NCBI GenBank assembly: GCA_965247455.1
Contig: CBDFHE010000018.1
Span: 248,001-312,000, forward strand
Direction of reading: 5' to 3'
DNA from: JACZYA01 sp965247455
GTDB taxonomy: Bacteria > Acidobacteriota > Terriglobia > Acidiferrales > 2-02-FULL-67-57
Length of the DNA stretch: 64,000 bases
A program made the translations under genes and the position numbers. Below are positions 37,751-44,692 of this stretch, in pieces. The first letter of the stretch is position 1; every line of letters starts with the position of its first letter. The notes beneath the pieces are model-generated. The model searched no databases, was not told the origin of the DNA, and saw only the letters and a list, made by a program, of their open reading frames with translations.

Positions 37751-38866
37751 CTAAATTCCAACTTTGTACATGACATACTCATTAAATCCCGTTGTTACTT
37801 TTATGTAGTCGCTGAGCATCTGATTGAGGTCTTCATCGCCAGTATCGACTAGCAAAGGTCTCCCACCTAAGGAGGCCAGTTTTTCTTTGCTCGCGACAAC
37901 AATAATATTTTTCTTGCCGACTTTTCTTATGACTTTGACACTTAACTGTTGATTGCCGCGGCCAAAGATATATCCCTGGCCTCCAATGACGGTTATTACG
38001 ATCTTTGCTTTCTTTTGGCCAATCAAATTAACCAGTTCACTCTCATTCACATCATTGGCGACTAATCGCTTATTCCATACTGCATCCACGCCCAGCAATG
38101 TGTTTTGGAGGTCCAGATCTTCCATGATAACTCGGGTGGTTGTGCCGGGTCCAAAAATATACAAGCAATCCTCCTCCATATTACCGGTAACCTCTGCCGC
38201 GATCCCCTGCAGGGATTGTTTTTCGGTTTGAATGCTGCCGGACTTGACGCTCTGCACAAAACGCCTTTCTTCCGGGACAAGCAAATATCCGTACAGCTTG
38301 GCTGTGACTCTGCCTTCGCGGAAAGCGTCCTCATCGATGTCCATGACTTCTGCGTCACGTATCTTCAACAACTTGCCACTGAGGAACATTACGGCGACCT
38401 CTCCGGCGTGTGTAGGAGTCACGGCGTACACGGCGGAATGGATCTTCACCCCAGTTGGTATCCCTAGCACCGGGATTCTCTGCCCAACTGCGTTGTAGAT
38501 ATCCCTGGCTGTCCCATCCCCACCGGCGAAAAGGATCAGGTCCACACCCAATTTCTTCATCTCTTGGGCCGCCGTTTGAGTATTTTCCGGAGTTGTTTCA
38601 CCGCTCGTGATCGATCCGATGACGATAGGTGAAAAGCCGCATTCCTGGGCTTCGTCTTTCCCCATCTCGTTGGGGTAGGTAATGACTTCTATCTTGTCTT
38701 TAATCCGTGCGATTACTTTGAGAGTTTCCACCGCTCTGCAGGGAGATTCCGGCCGAGCACCCAGCTCTCTTGCCTTGTGAAGAATATCTGTCCCGTCGCT
38801 GCCCTTAAGACCGACCCTGCCTCCGATCCCCGCAACAGGGTTGACTATTAGACCTAGTTTTTTCAC
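37751..38866 (-). CDS. ATP-NAD kinase family protein (AcoX-like)
   Basis: A protein of about 371 residues with the NAD-kinase/diacylglycerol-kinase-like fold. The N-terminus reads KKLGLIVNPVAGIGGRVGLKG and the nucleotide motif is LFAGGDGTARDIY. It also has GIPTGVKIHSAVYA and GPGTTTRVIMEDL. The GTG at 38866 gives the family-like start; another GTG at 38911 would add 15 residues. Family members often accompany acetoin or amino-acid dehydrogenase genes, and here it follows gcvPB by about 120 nt. Lower GC than the flanking core genes suggests transfer together with the gcv pair. Confidence 0.85.
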   Translation of the reverse strand: MKKLGLIVNPVAGIGGRVGLKGSDGTDILHKARELGARPESPCRAVETLKVIARIKDKIEVITYPNEMGKDEAQECGFSPIVIGSITSGETTPENTQTAAQEMKKLGVDLILFAGGDGTARDIYNAVGQRIPVLGIPTGVKIHSAVYAVTPTHAGEVAVMFLSGKLLKIRDAEVMDIDEDAFREGRVTAKLYGYLLVPEERRFVQSVKSGSIQTEKQSLQGIAAEVTGNMEEDCLYIFGPGTTTRVIMEDLDLQNTLLGVDAVWNKRLVANDVNESELVNLIGQKKAKIVITVIGGQGYIFGRGNQQLSVKVIRKVGKKNIIVVASKEKLASLGGRPLLVDTGDEDLNQMLSDYIKVTTGFNEYVMYKVGI

Positions 38867-38984
38867 CTGGCAATACCACGTTTCAAAAACGATAAAACCC
38901 GCCTTGCGCACGGATCCCCCCGCCGGGCGGTTGAAGACGGGTTTCTCAGAATTCGCCTTTCGACTCGCTTCGCGTAACGCAGCC

Positions 38985-40547
38985 CTAACGCAGCCCTTTC
39001 TTCTTCAGGTATTTCCTCCAGGTTACAACAATTCTCTCGGGCTCGTCGATGCTGGGCTCCGGAACCTTGTGAACGACTTGATTATAGGGCGCGTTCTTAA
39101 CGAATTCTGGGTTTTCATATGCTTCTTTGGATATCTGACGCAGCACGGCTACATACTCATCAATGTCATCCTTGGAATAGGACTCACAAGGCTCCAGGGT
39201 GAACGGTTCCGGGACGATCCAAGGATGATGGCTCGTCCAATAGTGCTGAAGGCCATAGTCCGCCATTCTGCGCAGGACATCCTCAGTGCCCACTCCGGTA
39301 TCTTGATAAAGTTTCTCCCAGCTATATCGCACCTGCTCCAGTCTGCGCTTGCCTTCGGCGTACCGTACTATCACCCCAGGGATTTCTCTCAATTTCTTTT
39401 CCAGGTAGTTGTTATTGAGAACAGAGCACTCGGCCACTTCTCGTAGTCCGTCTGATCCATGTTGCATGATCCACGCATAGGCTCTTACGAATGCCGGACA
39501 GGTACCAAGAAACGACCTGACCTTACCGAGGCTTTCAGGGGCATCGTAGTCCAGAAAGTACATCTGGCCATCAAATTCCACGCGAGGGATGGGCAGGAAT
39601 TTGCCTAATTTCTCTGTACAGCCGACAGCGCCAACGGACCCTCCCATGCAACCATGAGGAATGGAGAAAGTCTTGTGGAGGTTGAAGTGGCATAAATCGA
39701 ACTCAGCCTCTCTGGCTCTGGCAATCCCCAGCGTGCCGTTGGCATTGGCCTGATCGTAATAACAGAGAGCGCCGACGTCATGGGCGGCTTTCACATACTC
39801 ATGAATCCTGGGATTGTAAATGCCCGTATCTTCAGGATTGGTGATGAAGATCCCAGCGGTTTGTCCAGAGAGCGCGGCCTTAAAGCCCTCCAGGTCAGGA
39901 TAGCCGTTTTCATCCGGCATCAGGGTTATTATCTTGTAGCCGGCGGTATTGGGTGCCGCTGCGTCGCAGGGATGGGAGAACATGGTAGTAATCACCTCTG
40001 TTCTCTTCTTATCGCCTCTGGAGGCATGGTAAGCCCTGATGACCGATGCGCCCGTGTACGCACCCTGCGCTCCGCCAGAAGGCTGGAGGGAGAAATGATC
40101 CATACCGGAAATCTCTTTCAAGAACTGCGTAAGTTTGTAAATGATTTCCAGCAGTCCCTGCATCGTATCCGGAGGCTGAAGAGGATGAATTTCTGTCAGG
40201 CCGGGGTGCCGGGCGGCCATGTGCTCTTGCACCTTAGGGCTGTACTTCATCGTACAGGTTCCCTGGCTGATATCGATGGTGACATCCGTACCCATGGTTT
40301 CCTGTGACAAGTGCATGAAGTGTCTCAATACCCGCATCTGGTTGATCTCGGGCAGCTTGGGCGGTTCTTTGCGGCGTAGATTCGCCGAGATAGCCGACAC
40401 ACCGTCACCCACCTCTCGCTTTACGGCGTCTTCCACCTGGCGAACCAAGATACCTCTTTCTCCAGGTACGCTCATCTCAAAGATTATTTGTTCGTCCCAC
40501 TTAGCCTGGTGAAATTTCCGCAGCAGCGTATCTTTATTTCTACCCAT
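38985..40547 (-). CDS. gcvPB: Glycine dehydrogenase (decarboxylating) subunit 2
   Basis: The PLP-binding half of the two-subunit P protein of the glycine cleavage system. The 520-residue product contains the PLP Lys in CHFNLHKTFSIPHG, the glycine-rich GGSVGAVG, LQPSGGAQGAYTGA, and the C-terminal HHPWIVPEPFTLEPCES. The start is one nt after the gcvPA stop, with GGAG about 10 nt upstream, so the pair is coupled. No gcvT, gcvH or lpd gene is nearby, so the other components must be encoded elsewhere or this pair has another role. Codon and base usage are AT-richer than the core genes. Confidence 0.95.
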   Translation of the reverse strand: MGRNKDTLLRKFHQAKWDEQIIFEMSVPGERGILVRQVEDAVKREVGDGVSAISANLRRKEPPKLPEINQMRVLRHFMHLSQETMGTDVTIDISQGTCTMKYSPKVQEHMAARHPGLTEIHPLQPPDTMQGLLEIIYKLTQFLKEISGMDHFSLQPSGGAQGAYTGASVIRAYHASRGDKKRTEVITTMFSHPCDAAAPNTAGYKIITLMPDENGYPDLEGFKAALSGQTAGIFITNPEDTGIYNPRIHEYVKAAHDVGALCYYDQANANGTLGIARAREAEFDLCHFNLHKTFSIPHGCMGGSVGAVGCTEKLGKFLPIPRVEFDGQMYFLDYDAPESLGKVRSFLGTCPAFVRAYAWIMQHGSDGLREVAECSVLNNNYLEKKLREIPGVIVRYAEGKRRLEQVRYSWEKLYQDTGVGTEDVLRRMADYGLQHYWTSHHPWIVPEPFTLEPCESYSKDDIDEYVAVLRQISKEAYENPEFVKNAPYNQVVHKVPEPSIDEPERIVVTWRKYLKKKGLR

Positions 40548-40548
40548 T

Positions 40549-41937
40549 CTAAATGATCTCCTCCAGCGCGCGAATTAGCTGGTGTATGTCTTGTTGTGTC
40601 TTGGTCTCGGTTACGCAGTAAAGAGCATTCTGTCCCAATTCTGGGAATTCTTTCGACAGGTCTTTACCCCCGAAGATCTTTTTTCCCAGAAGAGACCTGT
40701 TAATTTCTGAAACGGTTTTGCCGGTCTTATCGAAGTTGACGACAAACTCCTTGAAAAAGGGAGAATTCAGCGCCAGCTTAACCCCTTTGATCTGGGAAAG
40801 TTCTTTGGCGGCATACTGGGACATCTGCAGGATGGTCTGCCCCGTCTCCTCCATGCCTCTGGGCCCCATCAAAGTTAGGTATACGGCAGCCGTGATGGCC
40901 CACAAGCCGGTGCTCGTTCCCGTAAACTCGTTGCCCTTCTCCCGGGAACCATACGAGGTTCTCTCGAACAAAACTTCGCCGAAACCATATTCTCCTTCCT
41001 CAATGGTTTCCGTTATTCCGAATATCAAGTCCTTGAATTGGGAAATGTACTTCATGTCGTCGCCTGTAGCGATAAACCCTCCCTGTCCACCACCAGCCTG
41101 CATGTACATTCCCAACGGTTGAAAATCTCCACAGGTAATTGTCGCGCCATATTGTGCCGGAGGAGTGATAACACCTAGGGAAATGGGGTCCACATAAACG
41201 ATGAAGTCTGCGCCATTTTCGCGGGCTATCTTACCTATTTCCTCCCCCTGGCTTTCCAAAAATCCAAGGTAGGATGGGTTCTCGATAAATACTGCGGTGG
41301 TCTTGGAGGAAACTTTCTTATTCAACTCGTCGAGGTCGAGCAGTCCGGTTTTCCGATCAAACCCCACTTCGACGATAGAGATGTGGGGCTTACAGTAGTT
41401 TTGTAGCACCAAGCGGATATTAGGGTTTATAGTCCTGGGAACCAGTACTTCACGGCGGCCATTGATACGGGAGGCCATGCGAATCGAAGTCGCAGCAGCC
41501 TGTGCACCGTCGTAAAGAGGGCAGCTCAACACATCCATATCCAGTAATTCGGCCATTAAGCTACAATATTCGAAGAAAGCCTGCCACTTCCCATGATCGG
41601 CATACGATTCACCGACGTAGGCAGTTAAGAACTCACCGCGACCATTCATCTCATCGCATACGGCGGGAACAAAGTGCTGTGCACAGCCTGCTCCAAGGAA
41701 ATTTAGGTAGTCCACACAGTTTTGATTCTTATTCAGCAGACCCGCGAGGTGCCTTTTTAAGGAATACTCATCCGGTATTGGCTCTGGCAGATTCATTTTA
41801 CCCTTGAACTTCAAGCGTTCCGGGATCTCCGCATAAAGATCCATGATGTCGCCGGCGCCTACCTCTCTTAACATTTGTGCTTTCACCTCGGGTACCGAGT
41901 TCGGAATGTATGGAAAGACTCTTTTGGATTTGCTCAT
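40549..41937 (-). CDS. gcvPA: Glycine dehydrogenase (decarboxylating) subunit 1
   Basis: The N-terminal-type half of the split P protein, 462 residues. It shows FPYIPNSVPEVKAQMLREVG, the conserved LNFLGAGCAQHFVPAVC, TAYVGESYADHGKWQAFFEY, CPLYDGAQAAATSIRMA and the glycine-rich MQAGGGQGGFIATG. The ATG at 41937 has GGGGAG upstream; an earlier start at 41973 is rejected. It is the first gene of the gcvPA-gcvPB-ATP-NAD kinase block. I looked upstream for a glycine riboswitch and saw no recognisable one. Confidence 0.94.
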   Translation of the reverse strand: MSKSKRVFPYIPNSVPEVKAQMLREVGAGDIMDLYAEIPERLKFKGKMNLPEPIPDEYSLKRHLAGLLNKNQNCVDYLNFLGAGCAQHFVPAVCDEMNGRGEFLTAYVGESYADHGKWQAFFEYCSLMAELLDMDVLSCPLYDGAQAAATSIRMASRINGRREVLVPRTINPNIRLVLQNYCKPHISIVEVGFDRKTGLLDLDELNKKVSSKTTAVFIENPSYLGFLESQGEEIGKIARENGADFIVYVDPISLGVITPPAQYGATITCGDFQPLGMYMQAGGGQGGFIATGDDMKYISQFKDLIFGITETIEEGEYGFGEVLFERTSYGSREKGNEFTGTSTGLWAITAAVYLTLMGPRGMEETGQTILQMSQYAAKELSQIKGVKLALNSPFFKEFVVNFDKTGKTVSEINRSLLGKKIFGGKDLSKEFPELGQNALYCVTETKTQQDIHQLIRALEEII

Positions 41938-42367
41938 TCTTATCTCCCCAATTATCCAGTTTCTTACAACCAATAGCCGAAGTGGCCGCCGTTTTTATGG
42001 TATCGGCTGTGCGCCTTCAGCACATTTGAGACAAACTAACCTGCTGAGCGAAACTACAGTTCACTTTCCAGTTCACCCAGTGGTTGGCCCAGATTGTACC
42101 GGAACCGCCGGTAAATCGTCACCTGTTTTTGCTCCTCCCTTCGTTTGTGGATTTCCTCCCACTCCCGGGAAGAACAAGAAGACAAGTTTCGAGACCGGTT
42201 ACAGCGTCCGTTGTGGGGAACTGTTTAGGCAATAATTTGTCCCGTCGCCACCGCCACCAGCTTTTCTGTGGGGGCGTCGGACGGGAAGTTCATGCGGCGG
42301 AGGAGGGAGTGGAAGCGGGGAATTGGAGCGGCACTCAGACTCTTCGCTTGAGTTGGTATCCTTAGCC
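41938..42367. other. Intergenic region upstream of gcvPA
   Basis: About 430 nt that should contain the gcv promoter. There are short inverted repeats (GGCGGCCACTTCGG-like) but no convincing -35/-10 pair and no glycine-riboswitch core. No gene is supported on either strand. Confidence 0.4.
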
Positions 42368-43255
42368 CTATTTCTCCTCGATGAAATCTCGGATGTAGGA
42401 GTTGACGAGTACAGACTGTTCGTGAATAACCCAGTGAGAACCTTCTGGGATGCGCTTCACGGTTAAATTCCGTACGAACTGATCCAAACCCTCAAGGTTG
42501 CCGGTGAGTAGATACCGATCTTTCTCCCCCCAGATCACGAGCGTTGGCACCTTTATCTTTAGTTCCGCAAGGCCACCCGACAACTCACTCTTTTCCTGAG
42601 TCTTCTCACCCAAGGGCGGGCCTAGGCCAGCAGCCCGGTAGTAATTCAAGCCGCCGGTGAGTGCGCCGGGCTGTGACCATGCCCCAACATACAACTTGCG
42701 GTCTTCCTCCGTGAAATAGCCCTGTTTCAACCCTTCACCCAGTACCGAATCAACGAGCGCAGCGTAATTGTTCGCCGACAAGAACTGCTCAGCTTCGGCG
42801 CTTTGGAACATCACCATGTACTGGCTGGCCTGTTGTTGGGCCGGGTTCTCTCGCAACTCCCGCTCAAATACAGCCGGGTGTGGCGCGTTGATGATGATCA
42901 GCTTCTCGACAGAACGAGGGTAGCGCGCAGCCAAGTTCCACCCGATCACACCGCCCCAGTCATGCCCCACGAGAAAGACTTTTCTCTGGCCCAAGTGCTC
43001 CATGAGCGCGTGTAGGTCCTCGACCATGTACTCCACCCGATACTGCTCCACAGCGGCGGGTTTGGAGGACAGGTTGTAGCCCCGCAGGTCCAGGGCCACG
43101 GCCTGATAGTCTCGCCCGAACTCTGTCATTTGCTTCTTCCACCCGTACCAGAACTCAGGAAAACCGTGGACGAACAGGATCAACTTGCCCTCGCCTGCAC
43201 TGACGTAGTGCAGCCGGATTCCGTTGACATCGGCGTAGGAGTCTGTGAGCGTCAT
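42368..43255 (-). CDS. Alpha/beta hydrolase, epoxide hydrolase/haloacetate dehalogenase type
   Basis: A 295-residue alpha/beta hydrolase. Motifs are the oxyanion HGFPEFWYGWKK, the nucleophile elbow VGHDWGGVIGW with Asp as nucleophile, the acid region GEKDRYL, and the catalytic His in EGSHWVIHEQ. An Asp nucleophile with HGFPEFWY points to soluble epoxide hydrolases or fluoroacetate/haloalkane dehalogenases, not esterases. The ATG at 43255 is used; a TTG two codons earlier is less likely. The substrate is unknown. The fragment of an oxidoreductase gene lies just upstream. Confidence 0.9.
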   Translation of the reverse strand: MTLTDSYADVNGIRLHYVSAGEGKLILFVHGFPEFWYGWKKQMTEFGRDYQAVALDLRGYNLSSKPAAVEQYRVEYMVEDLHALMEHLGQRKVFLVGHDWGGVIGWNLAARYPRSVEKLIIINAPHPAVFERELRENPAQQQASQYMVMFQSAEAEQFLSANNYAALVDSVLGEGLKQGYFTEEDRKLYVGAWSQPGALTGGLNYYRAAGLGPPLGEKTQEKSELSGGLAELKIKVPTLVIWGEKDRYLLTGNLEGLDQFVRNLTVKRIPEGSHWVIHEQSVLVNSYIRDFIEEK

Positions 43256-43305
43256 CCGCAATACCGAACCGTCTGCCTGAAATGGCGAAAAATATTACTG
43301 TGGAG

Positions 43306-43381
43306 TCGCGAGGTAATACGCTGAACAGACACCTATCACCCCGCCGCCAATCACAACAACATCTTCATCTTCTCGTCTCAT
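43306..43381 (-). pseudogene. 5' fragment of a FAD-dependent oxidoreductase (copy of the gene at 60852)
   Basis: The minus-strand ATG at 43381 starts MRREDEDVVVIGGGVIGVCS, then AYYLAT, the dinucleotide-binding loop of DadA-type oxidases. The next bases depart from homology and the frame ends. It is nearly identical in DNA to the first about 70 nt of the oxidoreductase gene at 60852, apart from a 6-nt insertion and three single-base differences. Only the coding start is shared; sequence upstream of the ATG is unrelated. Confidence 0.85.
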
Positions 43382-43478
43382 GAGAGTGGGCTATGAAAAA
43401 CAATACTGGGATTGTGTCGGCTCAGAACAGCAGCACTCTGTTTCCCTGCTGCTCGAACTTTGTCTAGGCGCATGTGGG

Positions 43479-43988
43479 CTATTTTGAGGTCCCACTGGCT
43501 ACAGATTTCCCTTGAGGCAGATCGCTCGACCACGAATCGACAAAGACCCTCCACTTGCCGTCCTTCTCAAGCCGCCAAACGTTCAATGTTTTGCCGCGGT
43601 CTTCTTGCACACTGCCATTAGCTTGTTTGACCCGCACAATCCAGCGGTTCATTTGCATCGCGAGGTTTCCTGAGCGCTCAACCCGATAGACAGTCGAAAC
43701 AAGCTCCACCCAGTCGCGCCCGGTCAAGAGTTCCTGCCAGTAGTCACAAGTTGCTTCGATACCTTCAATGGTTTCCTCGTTGGGGGGGAACAAGACCGCA
43801 TCGGAGGAGTACAATTCCGGACAAAGCTCAGCAATCCTTTCGGCGTTCTTTTCGTTGAAGTATTTGACGTATTCGTCAATGAGCTCTTGGAAGTGAGTTA
43901 CCAACTCCTCATCATTCTCCCCCGCCTGAGCCTGCAGGGCAGGGAAGCAGATCGCTACCAGCAGTAAACACAAAGCTATGCGCTTCAT
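43479..43988 (-). CDS. Secreted NTF2-like (SnoaL/DUF4440) protein
   Basis: A 169-residue protein with a signal peptide (MKRIALCLLLVAICFPALQAQAG) and one NTF2-like domain (LIDEYVKYFNEKNAERIAEL, DAVLFPPNEETIEGIEA, TVYRVERSGNLAMQMNRWIV, WRLEKDGKWRVFVDSWSSD). The fold often binds a small hydrophobic ligand; no catalytic role can be assigned. GGAGG lies eight nt before the ATG. A promoter-like TTGACA-N18-TAAGAT lies about 100 nt upstream. Confidence 0.83.
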   Translation of the reverse strand: MKRIALCLLLVAICFPALQAQAGENDEELVTHFQELIDEYVKYFNEKNAERIAELCPELYSSDAVLFPPNEETIEGIEATCDYWQELLTGRDWVELVSTVYRVERSGNLAMQMNRWIVRVKQANGSVQEDRGKTLNVWRLEKDGKWRVFVDSWSSDLPQGKSVASGTSK

Positions 43989-44089
43989 TGAAACCACCTC
44001 CTCTGCTCAAGCTTGGAGATTGAACTTGGCTTGGCTCAGAACATCAACGCCGGTGGGTGTCACAGCAACATCTCTCTATAACAGAAATG

Positions 44090-44119
44090 ATCTTATTCGC
44101 CGAAAGTTTCCCGTGTCAA
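44090..44119 (-). promoter_or_regulatory. Candidate promoter for the secreted NTF2-like gene
   Basis: On the minus strand, a perfect TTGACA (44114-44119) is followed after 18 nt by TAAGAT (44090-44095, 4 of 6 matches). It faces the NTF2-like gene about 100 nt away. Confidence 0.45.
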
Positions 44120-44191
44120 GTATCGTCAGGTGAAGCGGATATCTCGCTTGTAGATAGAGGTGGACGATGTGGCTAGTCGAGTTGTTTTACC

Positions 44192-44220
44192 TTGACAATG
44201 TAGAACTGTCGTGCTACGAA
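44192..44220 (+). promoter_or_regulatory. Candidate promoter for the M14-like gene
   Basis: TTGACA (44192-44197), a 17-nt spacer and TACGAA (44215-44220) lie about 160 nt before the start of the secreted M14-like gene. The -10 is weak, so this is tentative. Confidence 0.4.
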
Positions 44221-44381
44221 GACAGCGAATTGTTGCTTCGGTAAACGAGTCAGGTGCCGGGGGCGACGCTGGGGGGCAGACTCGATGGACCTTGAGGAAT
44301 AGTCTTCCGCCGTGGATTTTCTGCTCCGAGTCCCCATTTCACACTAGGAAGTATGACGGACTACCAAAGATGAGGTAACCA

Positions 44382-44690
44382 ATGCTACAAACTACAGCTG
44401 GAAAGAGACCTTCAAACCTGTGCAGCATCTCGCCAATCTCTTCAGCTAGAGTTGGCCACGAGCTTTTCTACTTTGCACTCATCCTGGTCTTATCAGCCTT
44501 CCCGGCGTTCGCGGGCGAGACGACGGGCACCATGTTCCCATCGCCGAATGGAAATCTGACATCTAGCGCACCTGGGCCGACCCCTAGGGAGTTTCGCACC
44601 TACGTGGTAGGAAACTACGAGCCGATGAAAGTTTTTGATGGTTACCTCTTCAAACTCATTTCAAAGAGAAGAAGTACGAGGTTCAGCTAA
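44382..44690 (+). CDS. Signal-peptide segment of the M14-like protein, separated by a probable frameshift
   Basis: The 102-residue frame has a signal-peptide-like hydrophobic segment (FYFALILVLSAFPAFAG) and then NLTSSAPGPTPREFRTYVVGNYEP. GAGG lies six nt before the ATG. The frame closes 2 nt before the ATG of the large M14-like frame, but the other frame already reads protein-like sequence (HFKEKKYEVQLTMTLRLNPR) upstream of that ATG. A single missing base near 44655 would join them into one exported protein of about 920 residues. Alternatively it is a small separate secreted protein. Confidence 0.5.
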   Translation: MLQTTAGKRPSNLCSISPISSARVGHELFYFALILVLSAFPAFAGETTGTMFPSPNGNLTSSAPGPTPREFRTYVVGNYEPMKVFDGYLFKLISKRRSTRFS

Positions 44691-44692
44691 CA

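Noticed and set aside
37531..37782. Small minus-strand frame of 83 residues after the ATP-NAD kinase gene
   Set aside because: It overlaps the kinase 3' end, has no recognisable domain and no ribosome-binding site.
41938..42367. Possible glycine riboswitch upstream of gcvPA
   Set aside because: I searched the leader on the coding strand for the conserved glycine aptamer core and found none.
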